Notes: generated from the sequence alone by a model not told the origin. Shown: positions 1-8,650, counted from the stretch's first letter. The stretch is DNA of 64,000 nucleotides from Phocaeicola dorei (GCF_013009555.1 NZ_CP046176.1:4247501-4311500); one strand, 5' to 3'. Numbers and translations are program-made.

Positions 1-1144
1 CCTATCCTATGCCCAAAAAGCTTTAATACTTAAAGAAACAAGCGAATTACCCCTAAAAAAAAGGCTAGAACAAAGTTACTTGGTAATTGGTGACATATAT
101 AGACGCATTAATAAAACAGATTCTGCCTATTATTATCTGAATAAAACATTATCCTCCAATCGCATGGAAACGATTTGTGCAACTTATGAAATTTTATATA
201 ATCTAAGCAAAGAGAAAAAAGACTATGAAAAAATGAGCCTATATTGCGATAGTATGGTAGTTTATCAAGATTCTGTCTGGAAATTGCATAAAAATAAAGA
301 GCTTATGAATATGCAGGAAAAGTATAACCAGCAAAAACTATTGAATGAAAAGAACCAGCTAAAAATAGAAAATAATACTATCATCCGTAATGTACTAATC
401 ATATTGGTAGTGGTATTCTGCCTGATAGCTATCCTTATCTATATATACCAGCGAAAATTAATCCGTAAAGAGCATATCATACAAAGACATGAAGAAGAAA
501 TACAGCTGAATACCTTAAAAAGACAAGAGAATGAGAGAATAATCAGTCGTAACCAAAGCCGCATGAAGGAACTGGCAGAACAAATGGAGGCGAATAAAGA
601 TGCGCAGGAACAGTTGGAGGAGCAAAAGAATGTACTATCTGAAATAAAATGCCAAAATGAAGCCCTGCAACAAGAGAATAAAATGTTGCAGCAACATATT
701 GATAAATATTCTTCTTCGCTGAATGAAAAGTCCAAAGAACTTGAAAGATTGGGACTTTTAGGAGAAGAAAACCAACGATTGCATGATCGTGAAAGATTCC
801 TGTGCAACCAACTGATAAAAAAGACAGATGTCCTTTACCGGCTAAAGACAAAGCCCCAATACATGAAAGACGAGCAATGGGAAGAGGTAAAGGAAACAAT
901 GAATCTATTATTCGATAATTATATAGTAAGGCTTTCCACTCTTGTACCTTCATTGACAGAAAGCGATTTGCAGATATGCTGCTTCATCAAGTTGGGAATA
1001 GCCAATCCGGGAATAGCTGATTTGCTGGGGATAGAATCGACTTCGGTATCTAAAAGAAAATTAAGATTGAAAGAACGTATCACTCAAAAGATAGGAGCAT
1101 TCGGCAAAGGACAGACACTGGATCTGTGGCTATGGGAGTTCTAG
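1..1144 (+). CDS. TPR/coiled-coil membrane regulator with C-terminal HTH (5' partial)
   Basis: The reading frame is open from base 2, so the true start lies upstream of the window; the first ATG-like codon inside it (TTG at 80) is not the start. The visible protein begins with TPR-like helices. One membrane segment follows at about bases 390-455, then a long Glu/Gln/Lys-rich coiled coil to about base 800, and a C-terminal helix-turn-helix of the LuxR-like type (SDLQICCFIKLG and ADLLGIESTSVSKRK). This architecture is common among Bacteroidales TPR regulators, where a periplasmic TPR sensor is joined through the membrane to a cytoplasmic DNA-binding end. It lies just upstream of the DUF3244 gene and the peptide operon in the same orientation, so it may control them; that link is inferred from position only. 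Confidence 0.8.
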   Translation, partial: LSYAQKALILKETSELPLKKRLEQSYLVIGDIYRRINKTDSAYYYLNKTLSSNRMETICATYEILYNLSKEKKDYEKMSLYCDSMVVYQDSVWKLHKNKELMNMQEKYNQQKLLNEKNQLKIENNTIIRNVLIILVVVFCLIAILIYIYQRKLIRKEHIIQRHEEEIQLNTLKRQENERIISRNQSRMKELAEQMEANKDAQEQLEEQKNVLSEIKCQNEALQQENKMLQQHIDKYSSSLNEKSKELERLGLLGEENQRLHDRERFLCNQLIKKTDVLYRLKTKPQYMKDEQWEEVKETMNLLFDNYIVRLSTLVPSLTESDLQICCFIKLGIANPGIADLLGIESTSVSKRKLRLKERITQKIGAFGKGQTLDLWLWEF

Positions 1145-1270
1145 GGAAGCAACTGTCCACATTCCGCATTCGCACAAAGAGGTAATATTCTAATTATTAG
1201 CATATTATCTCTTTTTTAATTGTCCATATAACGTACATATCCGGTCTATCTGTTTTTCATTCTAAATCCA

Positions 1271-1278
1271 TAACTTTG
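1271..1278 (+). promoter_or_regulatory. Bacteroides -7 promoter element (TAACTTTG)
   Basis: TAACTTTG matches the Bacteroides housekeeping consensus TAnnTTTG and lies 30 bases before the DUF3244 start codon. No clear -33 TTTG is seen at the usual spacing. It would start transcription near 1285 and could drive the whole peptide operon, since no other good match is seen before the glycosyltransferase. Confidence 0.55.
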
Positions 1279-1307
1279 CAGCATAACAATCAATCAATAA
1301 TATTATT

Positions 1308-1721
1308 ATGAAAACAACTAAAGAATTAAAGATTTGGAGTTTGCGTATGGTATTATTCACCATATTGCTTAGTGGTTTATCGGTGCAGAAAGTGTATTCT
1401 TTTTGTAATAGTACAGAAATTATTATAAATGGGAAGTGGTATAGCAATCAAGAAAAAGTTAATACACGAAGCCTGCCATCTATTCCCATCACAGCCTGCA
1501 CCGATGGCCAGAACATCTACATTGAAAACACATCTCCGGACTGTGACATACAAATTACCATCACCGGTAATCAAACAGGAGAAGTGATGTATGAACAGTT
1601 AGTGCCCCAAGCACAAACAAGCTATATTATCATTTCCATAGCCAGTTTCCCATCCGGAGAATATACATTAGAACTAACTAGTGAAGATGGGAAATACTTG
1701 GTTGGAGCTTTTAAAAGATAA
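1308..1721 (+). CDS. DUF3244-type secreted protein
   Basis: This 137-residue protein starts with a positively charged n-region and a hydrophobic stretch (MVLFTILLSGLSVQKVYS), which reads as a Sec signal peptide. The mature part is a small beta-rich domain with the pattern typical of DUF3244: ITITG, then GEVMYEQ, then FPSGEYTLEL and a final YLVGAF. Proteins of this family are exported and of unknown function. They are often found in Bacteroidales beside TPR regulators like the one just upstream. It is the first gene after the -7 element at 1271 and precedes the HTH gene by 34 bases. Confidence 0.75.
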   Translation: MKTTKELKIWSLRMVLFTILLSGLSVQKVYSFCNSTEIIINGKWYSNQEKVNTRSLPSIPITACTDGQNIYIENTSPDCDIQITITGNQTGEVMYEQLVPQAQTSYIIISIASFPSGEYTLELTSEDGKYLVGAFKR

Positions 1722-1755
1722 CCCTAATTATTCATCCTAAAAAACTACAAAGACC

Positions 1756-1995
1756 ATGAAACGAGTAGACCTTAAGAAAATCCTCTATATGGATTTTCTT
1801 ATCCGGCACAAGTGCACAGGCACATCCAAGGAATTTGCAGCAAAGATGGATATGTCACGTTCCACTCTCTTTGAGTACATTGCCTATATGCGCGATGAAC
1901 TGGAAGTGTGCATCCTTTTCGATAAATTCTTAGGAACATATTATTATGATGGCAAAAATCTATATACGTCATTAGGCTTTAAAGTAGTAGGATAA
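1756..1995 (+). CDS. Small HTH DNA-binding protein
   Basis: This 79-residue protein has a winged-helix/HTH pattern at residues 22-48 (SKEFAAKMDMSRSTLFEYI), followed by a short beta-wing-like tail (LFDKFLGTYYYDGKNLY). It resembles the N-terminal HTH_11-like domain of larger regulators but has no effector domain. It sits 32 bases before the glycosyltransferase in the same direction, so it is probably a local regulator of the peptide operon. That role is inferred from position. The start is the only ATG that leaves the first helix complete. Confidence 0.6.
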   Translation: MKRVDLKKILYMDFLIRHKCTGTSKEFAAKMDMSRSTLFEYIAYMRDELEVCILFDKFLGTYYYDGKNLYTSLGFKVVG

Positions 1996-2027
1996 TACGA
2001 ATTGAAATGTGATGAGAAAAACGGGGC

Positions 2028-2942
2028 ATGTTTGAATTTCTTTTTGATATAAAACCGGATGCAGGAAATGTATGTCCCACCACCCGACTGGCATACCTGA
2101 TTAGTGAACGGGGAAACAAGGTCTATTATACCGATACCTCCGACTCCGTTTTCACTACCGGTTTGCTGCGGAAAGGAATAGGACGCATCATTTATCCACA
2201 TGATTTCCGATGGTTTACGCCACATTTGGCATTGCTGGACTATCAACTGCAAGATAAGCAGCAAGTCTATAATGAATATGACATAAACTATCTGTTTATA
2301 GCCATAAACAAAACCGACAGAAAGATAGACCTAATGCCGGAAATGCCCGTCGTCACCCTGCCTCCTATTCCTTATAAATTGCTGCCGCAAGGTGCAAAAG
2401 ACGATGATTTCATCGACAAACTGACGGAAATAAAAGAAGACCGTTCACGCACTGTTATTATAGGCTTGCTGGAAGACGAGGAAGAAGAAAGAAAAGTGAA
2501 CACCCCCTCACATATGGAATCATTCTACAAAGCCATGAAGCAGAGTGCGAGCATCCATCCGCAATATCAATTCATCCTGCTGACCAATCATGGAGAGGTG
2601 GAAACCCGGTTGTTTTCATTACCGCCCAATATAGCCATTTACCGCCTGCCCCGCCTGCAAGCCCTGTTGCCCTTGTGCGACATGGCGCTTATCACCGGAG
2701 GAATAACCCACTGGACGGAATGCACCTTTGCCCATGTGCCCATGGCAGAGTTCACGCCACAGGAAATAAAAAAAATTACCCCCGTGAAACTGGACAGGCA
2801 GATCATTGATCTACTGGCAAACCGGGAATACATCATAGAACGGCAAAAACACCTGTGCGCCTTCTTTGAGAGCGAAAGTGAAAGGATGAACGAAATAGCC
2901 GACTGGCTGATAAACAGAGTAAAACAAAAAAGACAATTATGA
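2028..2942 (+). CDS. Glycosyltransferase of the peptide operon (GT-B-like)
   Basis: This 304-residue protein has a GT-B-like layout. The N-terminal Rossmann half carries TTRLAYLISERGNKVYY. The C-terminal half contains LLPLCDMALITGGITHW followed by TECTFAHVPM, the nucleotide-sugar-binding pattern of UGT/MurG-like enzymes (a GG turn, a conserved Glu, then HVP). From memory, NCBIfam has a glycosyltransferase family assigned to 'GG-Bacteroidales' peptide systems that fits this context. Its stop overlaps the exporter start (ATGA at 2939-2942), showing translational coupling. It may glycosylate the 67-residue precursor, but sugar and acceptor are unknown. ATG 2028 is chosen because an in-frame stop lies just upstream and GGGG precedes it. 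Confidence 0.7.
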   Translation: MFEFLFDIKPDAGNVCPTTRLAYLISERGNKVYYTDTSDSVFTTGLLRKGIGRIIYPHDFRWFTPHLALLDYQLQDKQQVYNEYDINYLFIAINKTDRKIDLMPEMPVVTLPPIPYKLLPQGAKDDDFIDKLTEIKEDRSRTVIIGLLEDEEEERKVNTPSHMESFYKAMKQSASIHPQYQFILLTNHGEVETRLFSLPPNIAIYRLPRLQALLPLCDMALITGGITHWTECTFAHVPMAEFTPQEIKKITPVKLDRQIIDLLANREYIIERQKHLCAFFESESERMNEIADWLINRVKQKRQL

Positions 2943-5140
2943 GCAAATTTCCATTCTACAAACAGTTGGACGGCATGGACTGCGGCCCCTCCTGCCTGAG
3001 AATGATAGCCAAATATTATGGAAAGACATTCTCCGTACAGCAGTTACGCGAGCAATCATACATACAGCGCACGGGAGTTAACTTGCTAGGTATCAGTGAA
3101 GCGGCAGCCAGCATAGGGCTGCGCGCCACCGGTATACGCACTTCAATGGAAAAACTGAAACAACAGTCAAAACTGCCATGCATCATCCACTGGAACCAGG
3201 AACATTTCGTGGTCCTCTATAAAATAGAAAAGAAAAGGGGCAAAACTTGGTTCTACATTGCCGACCCTGCCTACGGATTGCTGAAATATGAGGAACAGGA
3301 GTTGAAAAAATGCTGGATCAGTACCACACAAGGCGGAATAGAAAAAGGAATTGCCCTCTTGCTGGATGTTACCCCGCAATTTTATGAAGCGGAACCCATA
3401 AAATATGAAAAGCTGTCATTATGGTATCTGTTTCACTATGTACGTCCCTACAAAAAGGCGATGATACAGCTCATCATCGGCCTGCTGGCAGGCAGTTTGC
3501 TGCAACTGGTCTTCCCTTTTCTTACACAAACCATTGTAGACCAAGGCATAGGGCACAGGAATCTGAATTTTATACAGCTCATTTTGGCCGCACAACTCAT
3601 GCTGGTATTCAGCCGCACACTTATTGAGGTGATCCGGCGCTGTATACTGCTCCACATCAGTACGCGCGTCAACGTGTCGCTCATCTCGGATTTCCTCTCC
3701 AAGCTGATGCGGCTGCCCATGAGGTTCTTTGACAGCAAACTGGCAGGCGACTTGATACGCCGCATCGAAGACCACAACCGCATCGAGAGTTTCCTCACCC
3801 AGTCCGTGCTCAATATTTTGTTCTCTACCCTCACGGTAGTCATCTTCGGTATCGTGCTGGCCATATACAGCTGGAAAATATTCCTCATTTTCATCCTGTT
3901 CAGCGCAGCCTATATGGGTTGGGTAAAGCTGTTCATGCGCAAGCGGGCCGACTTGAACAGGAAGAACTTTGAACAGATGTCCGTCAATCAGAATAATTTG
4001 ATGCAACTCATCTACGGTATGCAGGACATCAAGCTGCTGGGCTGCGAACAGCAAAAACGCTGGGAATGGGAAAACATACAAGCTTCTCTCTTCCGCATTA
4101 ATATGAGTTCACTCAACCTGGGGCAGTGGCAGCAGGTGGGAGCCGTACTTATCAACGAAGTGAAAAACGTACTGATAACAGTTCTCTCTGCCACCGCCGT
4201 ACTACATGGAAGTATCACGCTGGGTGTGATGCTTTCCATACAGTACATCATCGGACAGATGCAAGGGCCTATCAGCCAATTCGTTTCCTTCATGCAGGAC
4301 ACGCAGGACGCGCAGCTCAGCCTGGAACGTCTCGGAGAAATACATGGCAAGCCCGATGAAGAGACAGAAGGCATGGACCAGGATACCCAAATATCAGGCA
4401 AAGACCCGATTCAATTACAAAATGTAGTCTTTACTTACGGATCAGAAAAATCGAAACGCATCATCAAAGGGCTATCGCTGGACATACCAGCCGGAAAGAC
4501 TACCGCCATCGTGGGCCTCAGCGGCAGTGGGAAAACAACGCTGATAAAACTGATGCTCGGATTCTATCCTCCCACCGGAGGAGCGGTGATGATAGGCAAT
4601 CAGTCGCTACAAAAAATCAGTTTCAAGGAGTGGCGCAAACATTGTGGAGTAGTGATGCAGGAGGGATTCATATTCGGCGATACCATTGCCAACAACATAG
4701 CGCCGGATGGCAGCATGATAGACAAAGAACGCCTGCTGTATGCCGTAGAGATGGCAAATATACGTGAGTTCATCGAATCCTTGCCTTTAAAGTATAACAC
4801 CAAAATAGGTAACACGGGGCAAGGATTGAGCCAAGGGCAGAAGCAGCGCATCCTGATAGCGCGCGCCATTTACCGTAATCCCGATTACCTGTTTTTTGAT
4901 GAAGCGACGAATGCGCTCGATACGGACAATGAGAAAGTGATACAGGAAAATCTGGAGAGATTCTTCAAGGACAAAACGGTGGTCATCGTGGCGCACCGCC
5001 TGAGCACCGTAAAGAATGCCGACCAGATAGTGGTGCTGAAAGAAGGGGAGATAACGGAACGGGGCACGCACGAAGAACTCATTGCCCGGCAGGGCGATTA
5101 CTACAGGCTGGTGAAGAATCAGCTGGAACTGAGCGCTTAG
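2939..5140 (+). CDS. Peptidase-containing ABC transporter (C39 peptidase, TM domain, ATPase)
   Basis: This 733-residue protein is a full peptidase-containing ABC transporter that should cleave a double-glycine leader and export the core peptide. The N-terminal C39 domain keeps its key residues: Gln9 (oxyanion hole), Cys15 in MDCGPSC, His89 in EHFVVLY and Asp109 in ADPAYG. A six-helix transmembrane region spans about residues 165-450. The ATPase domain has Walker A GLSGSGKT at 526-533, signature LSQGQ at 630-634, Walker B with Asp654-Glu655 and the switch His686. The start overlaps the glycosyltransferase stop. Its likely substrate is the double-glycine precursor encoded at 6384-6587. Confidence 0.93.
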   Translation: MSKFPFYKQLDGMDCGPSCLRMIAKYYGKTFSVQQLREQSYIQRTGVNLLGISEAAASIGLRATGIRTSMEKLKQQSKLPCIIHWNQEHFVVLYKIEKKRGKTWFYIADPAYGLLKYEEQELKKCWISTTQGGIEKGIALLLDVTPQFYEAEPIKYEKLSLWYLFHYVRPYKKAMIQLIIGLLAGSLLQLVFPFLTQTIVDQGIGHRNLNFIQLILAAQLMLVFSRTLIEVIRRCILLHISTRVNVSLISDFLSKLMRLPMRFFDSKLAGDLIRRIEDHNRIESFLTQSVLNILFSTLTVVIFGIVLAIYSWKIFLIFILFSAAYMGWVKLFMRKRADLNRKNFEQMSVNQNNLMQLIYGMQDIKLLGCEQQKRWEWENIQASLFRINMSSLNLGQWQQVGAVLINEVKNVLITVLSATAVLHGSITLGVMLSIQYIIGQMQGPISQFVSFMQDTQDAQLSLERLGEIHGKPDEETEGMDQDTQISGKDPIQLQNVVFTYGSEKSKRIIKGLSLDIPAGKTTAIVGLSGSGKTTLIKLMLGFYPPTGGAVMIGNQSLQKISFKEWRKHCGVVMQEGFIFGDTIANNIAPDGSMIDKERLLYAVEMANIREFIESLPLKYNTKIGNTGQGLSQGQKQRILIARAIYRNPDYLFFDEATNALDTDNEKVIQENLERFFKDKTVVIVAHRLSTVKNADQIVVLKEGEITERGTHEELIARQGDYYRLVKNQLELSA

Positions 5141-5188
5141 GAAATTAAAAAATGAGAATTGAGAATTAAAAAATAATAGCAATAAGGT
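5141..5188. repeat. AT-rich intergenic repeat between exporter genes
   Basis: The gap contains GAGAATTGAGAATT flanked on both sides by ATTAAAAAAT. This type of GAGAATT reiteration is, from memory, common in Bacteroides intergenic DNA. It splits the exporter and adaptor genes, which are otherwise tightly packed. No terminator is seen in it. Confidence 0.45.
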
Positions 5189-6334
5189 ATGGAGGAAATC
5201 TATAAACCTGATGCGGACGGACCGGAAAAGGTAGAAGTATATAGTCGCGAAAACAATGATATGCTGGGAGATATGCCCGAATGGTTGATCCATACGGGAA
5301 GCTACATCGTATATGGACTGATTGTTTTTCTTATTGCAGGCACGGCATTATTTAAGTATCCTGACACAATAAGAAAAACGATAACCATTGACGACTTGGG
5401 AAGTGCGGAATGGATCACTGCCAATCAGACAGGAATGATAGACCGCTTTTTTGTGGAAAACCAATCACCTGTACAAAAGAACGACACGCTGGGCATACTG
5501 AAAAATACTGCCCTACTGGAAGACGTACAAACATTTTGCCGCGTACTGACCAAAATAGAATGGTACTACCGCACCAACGACATCAAGTACCTGCAAGACT
5601 ATCCCTTTGACCTCATCATGGGTGAAATGTCTTCCGCCTACGAACAGTTCACCCAAGCCGTGCGTACGTGCGTGATGTATCAGGAGTTTGATATCTATCC
5701 GCAGAAGAAAAAATACCTAGATGAAGAACTCCGGATACTGGAAAGTACCGGTAAGGCAGATGCCATGGCGGTGCTGAATGTGAAACGCGAACTCTTTGAA
5801 CTGGATATAAACCACCGGATGGAGACTGCCAAAAACCTCCGGATGCTGGAACTGGCTTACGAAAACATGGTGAACAGCCTCCGCACGTGGGACAAGAAGT
5901 ACCTCATCAAAAGCCATCACGACGGCATAGTGGTATGGGGAAAGACATGGGGCATGAGCGCCCGGGTAAATGAAGGAGACACCCTGTGCACCGTTATCTC
6001 CAAGCAGCAGGGGAATCCCCTCGGGCACATCACTCTTTCACAAGACGAAGTGGCGGAAATTGCCGTGGGCGACAAAGTAAATATCGAACTGAACAAATAC
6101 CCCACCCACTCGTATGGCGTACTGCCGGGAAGAATCGCCTCCGTCTCTTTTGTGCCTTACAATAAAAGTTATGCCGTGGAAGTGGACTTTCCGGACGGAC
6201 TGGTGACAACCAACAGAAAGGAAATAAAATATGAAATAGACATGTCCGGCCGGGCGGAGATCATCACTTCGAGCCGGAGCATACTGAGCAGGATTTTCGC
6301 ACCCGTGTATGAATTGTTTTCCACCACGGAGTAA
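5189..6334 (+). CDS. HlyD-family membrane fusion protein for peptide export
   Basis: This 381-residue protein has one N-terminal membrane helix at about residues 36-56 (GSYIVYGLIVFLIAGTALF). A biotinyl-lipoyl-like half follows (ANQTGMIDRFFVENQSPVQKND), then a helical region at about 125-240, then the second half-motif (HDGIVVWGK) and a C-terminal beta-barrel. This is the order expected for HlyD/MFP adaptors that pair with peptidase-containing ABC exporters. It lies 48 bases after the exporter and 49 bases before the precursor gene. No TolC-like outer-membrane partner is present in this operon, so export across the outer membrane would need one encoded elsewhere. Confidence 0.85.
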   Translation: MEEIYKPDADGPEKVEVYSRENNDMLGDMPEWLIHTGSYIVYGLIVFLIAGTALFKYPDTIRKTITIDDLGSAEWITANQTGMIDRFFVENQSPVQKNDTLGILKNTALLEDVQTFCRVLTKIEWYYRTNDIKYLQDYPFDLIMGEMSSAYEQFTQAVRTCVMYQEFDIYPQKKKYLDEELRILESTGKADAMAVLNVKRELFELDINHRMETAKNLRMLELAYENMVNSLRTWDKKYLIKSHHDGIVVWGKTWGMSARVNEGDTLCTVISKQQGNPLGHITLSQDEVAEIAVGDKVNIELNKYPTHSYGVLPGRIASVSFVPYNKSYAVEVDFPDGLVTTNRKEIKYEIDMSGRAEIITSSRSILSRIFAPVYELFSTTE

Positions 6335-6383
6335 CACCGTTTTTTTTCACTACAGAGAATAACCAACTTAAACAAAGAAGAAT

Positions 6384-6587
6384 ATGAAAAAAGAAGACCC
6401 CAACAACAAGCAACCGGAATACACCCGCTATTCCGAAGATGAAGAACAAGTGCTGGACTTGAACGAACTGATGGACGTACAAGGTGGCATAGATGACAAG
6501 GAGTTATCCAAATGTGGCCTGGGATGCTATACAGGTGGATTCGTCGATCCTACAAAAACACAAGATGAAAATACCGGAAATGAATAA
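6384..6587 (+). CDS. Double-glycine RiPP precursor peptide
   Basis: This 67-residue peptide has an acidic leader ending in LNELMDVQGG (Gly34-Gly35), the pattern cleaved by C39 exporters. The remaining 32 residues begin IDDKELSKCGLGCYTGG and continue with an acidic, Thr-containing tail. The only two cysteines, Cys44 and Cys48, frame CGLGC. From memory it fits the 'natural product precursor, GG-Bacteroidales' type. It lies between the adaptor and the radical SAM gene and overlaps the latter by 8 bases (ATGAATAA). It is the only precursor candidate found in the operon. Thioether formation at the cysteines and O-glycosylation of Thr are inferences from its neighbours. Confidence 0.8.
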   Translation: MKKEDPNNKQPEYTRYSEDEEQVLDLNELMDVQGGIDDKELSKCGLGCYTGGFVDPTKTQDENTGNE

Positions 6588-8076
6588 AGTATATGTGCTG
6601 AACCCTCATTATCATCTGAGACATGATATTCACAGGGTCGCATTATTCTCCAGTACGGGGACAGATACCGACTGCTCCCGGAACTGGCATACTTTTATTC
6701 ACCCGCTGCAAGCTGTCATGCTGAGTTTTTTCACGTATGACAGACCTTTGCAGACAACTCTCCCTCTGCTGTGCGACTTCTTCTGCCGGAGCAAGGAGGA
6801 GATGATCAAATGGGTATCGGACTTCATTGATAATCCGACCCCCATTTATACCTCCTCCCAGCAGGGAGAAATTTATTTTCCCAAACGTATATTGATTGAA
6901 GCGGAAAAGGCAGGCAAAGCATTGCGGTTTGACCGGCTGCAAGCAAATTCTTTTGTCTGGAAAAAACTGGATCTTACTACAAAAAGGCTGTATTCCGGTC
7001 CGTTGCTCCTCACATTCATGCTGACCAACCAATGTGTCACGCATTGTAAGTATTGCTATGCAGATACATCAACGCAAATAAAATCCCCACTCACCACCCA
7101 ACGCATGATGGAGCTGATCAAGGAAGCTTCAGACCTGCAAGTACAACAAGTAAATCTGATAGGTGGTGAAATATTCCTGCATAAAGACTGGAAAATCATA
7201 TTAAAAGAATTGGTAAAACGGGGTATTGCCCCCGAATTCATATCGACCAAAATGCCTGTAACCCAAAAACTGTTGCAAGATGTACAGGAAACAGGGTATC
7301 AGGGAATTGTTCAAATTTCACTGGATGCCATTCATTCCGAAATACTGACCGCCTCACTGGGAGTAAACGGAAATTATGCCAAAGAGATGCTTCACGGCCT
7401 GCAATTACTGGATGACAGCGGACTGAATTATCAGATTTCATCTGTGCTGACCAACTACAATTGCCAGTTGAATGTCTTGGCGGAATTACTGCATGAATTA
7501 TCTCATCTGAAGCATATACGCGACTGGCGTATTATCCCCGCCAGTAATTCCATATACAAAGAGTATAATGTATTTTCGCATTTGAAACCTACTAAAGCGC
7601 AAATTACAAAGGTATTCAACCAAATACGCCCTCTTCTCACACAGGTTTCCTTTCCCGTGATTCTAGGGAAAGAAGTAACCGATAAAAACTATCAAGATAC
7701 CTGGGGTGGAAGCCGGTGTTTCAAAGGAAGCGAATGCTCTGCATTGACCACTCATATGTTTATATTGCCTGATGGTAAAGTGACTGTATGCGAGCAACTT
7801 TACTGGCATCCACAATTTATCATAGGGAATGTAACCACACAAAGTCTGAAAGAAGTCTGGCATTCCCCTCAAGCCTTGCACCTTTGTTCCTTGTCACGTC
7901 AGGATATCAACAAAGAGAGTCCATGCAGGGAATGCCGTCTTTTTGAAGACTGTTTCAGTTATCAGAACCGTTGCTGGAGTGATATCATAAAAGCTTATGG
8001 AAAGGATTGTTGGGATTTTCCCGATCCGCGTTGCTGTTTTGCTCCTGCCATGAAAAATAAATTAAGTTATGACTGA
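6580..8076 (+). CDS. Radical SAM/SPASM peptide maturase
   Basis: With the start at 6580 the protein has 498 residues. The radical SAM motif CVTHCKYC gives Cys152, Cys156 and Cys159, followed by a glycine-rich SAM region (NLIGGEIFLHKDW). The C-terminal SPASM-type region is rich in cysteine (CEQLYWHPQFIIGN, CRECRLFEDCF, QNRCW) and should bind auxiliary iron-sulfur clusters. Such enzymes form carbon or sulfur cross-links in ribosomal peptides. The frame is open back to 6493 inside the precursor gene. ATG 6580 is preferred because it overlaps the precursor stop and begins MNKVYVLNPHYHLRHD, a natural-looking N-terminus; ATG 6565 is an alternative. It is translationally coupled to both neighbours. 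Confidence 0.85.
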   Translation: MNKVYVLNPHYHLRHDIHRVALFSSTGTDTDCSRNWHTFIHPLQAVMLSFFTYDRPLQTTLPLLCDFFCRSKEEMIKWVSDFIDNPTPIYTSSQQGEIYFPKRILIEAEKAGKALRFDRLQANSFVWKKLDLTTKRLYSGPLLLTFMLTNQCVTHCKYCYADTSTQIKSPLTTQRMMELIKEASDLQVQQVNLIGGEIFLHKDWKIILKELVKRGIAPEFISTKMPVTQKLLQDVQETGYQGIVQISLDAIHSEILTASLGVNGNYAKEMLHGLQLLDDSGLNYQISSVLTNYNCQLNVLAELLHELSHLKHIRDWRIIPASNSIYKEYNVFSHLKPTKAQITKVFNQIRPLLTQVSFPVILGKEVTDKNYQDTWGGSRCFKGSECSALTTHMFILPDGKVTVCEQLYWHPQFIIGNVTTQSLKEVWHSPQALHLCSLSRQDINKESPCRECRLFEDCFSYQNRCWSDIIKAYGKDCWDFPDPRCCFAPAMKNKLSYD

Positions 8077-8650
8077 AGACGAACTTGACAGAATAAAAAA
8101 ATCATTTGTCCGTTCCAGTGACGAATGTCCCATGGAAGTGGCCTGTCTGCTCACTGTCATGAAATACTATGGCGGTCAACAAGATGCACGCACACTAGCC
8201 GAATGGTGTAAAGTAGATGGAAAATATACGTTGATGGGTATGAAACAGGCAGCTATACGTGCAGGAATGGAAGCGGAAATCTGCTTGCAGAACATGGAAC
8301 AATTGTCCACCAGAAAATTTCCTGCCATACTTTTTGCCATCAATGATTTCGAAGTACCGGGATATGTGGTTTGTTATGGCATTCATGAAGGCCGCTTCAT
8401 TATTTGGGAGCCGGGATTCGGCCCTATGCAATATTGGGAAAACCAAATGAAAACATTATGGATAAGAGGAATAACTCTTACTCTGTTTCCCACCCACGAA
8501 TTTATGCAGAAAACGGATTTTCAACTAAAATGGTGGGAGTTGTATCCGTGGAGCAGGAAATGGAAAAGAAGACTGAACCGCTGGTATGAATATATCTGGC
8601 TAAATTATCCCTGGTTCAGGGAAATGGTAACACAGCTAAGACGGAAATGA
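8069..8650 (+). CDS. Degenerate C39-peptidase-like protein
   Basis: This 193-residue protein resembles the C39 domain of the exporter upstream. DECPMEVACLLTVMKYYGG at residues 18-36 parallels the exporter's MDCGPSCLRMIAKYYGK, and GYVVCYG plus WEPGFG parallel HFVVLY plus ADPAYG. The catalytic His is replaced by Gly98, the Asp by Glu114, and no oxyanion-hole Gln is found before Cys20, so it is probably not a protease. It may instead bind the leader peptide or act in substrate delivery or immunity. The last 55 residues are unusually rich in Trp and basic residues (KWWELYPWSRKWKRRL). The start overlaps the maturase stop by 8 bases. Confidence 0.75.
   Translation: MTEDELDRIKKSFVRSSDECPMEVACLLTVMKYYGGQQDARTLAEWCKVDGKYTLMGMKQAAIRAGMEAEICLQNMEQLSTRKFPAILFAINDFEVPGYVVCYGIHEGRFIIWEPGFGPMQYWENQMKTLWIRGITLTLFPTHEFMQKTDFQLKWWELYPWSRKWKRRLNRWYEYIWLNYPWFREMVTQLRRK

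Noticed and set aside
3419..4081. Long minus-strand open frame of 220 codons inside the ABC exporter gene
   Set aside because: It is antisense to a full-length exporter with all its motifs, has shadow-like composition (rich in His, Gln, Glu), and no promoter or domain.
6493..6579. Upstream start of the radical SAM gene at 6493
   Set aside because: It would overlap almost half of the precursor gene in another frame; the residues before 6580 (MTRSYPNVAWDAIQ...) look like out-of-frame precursor sequence.
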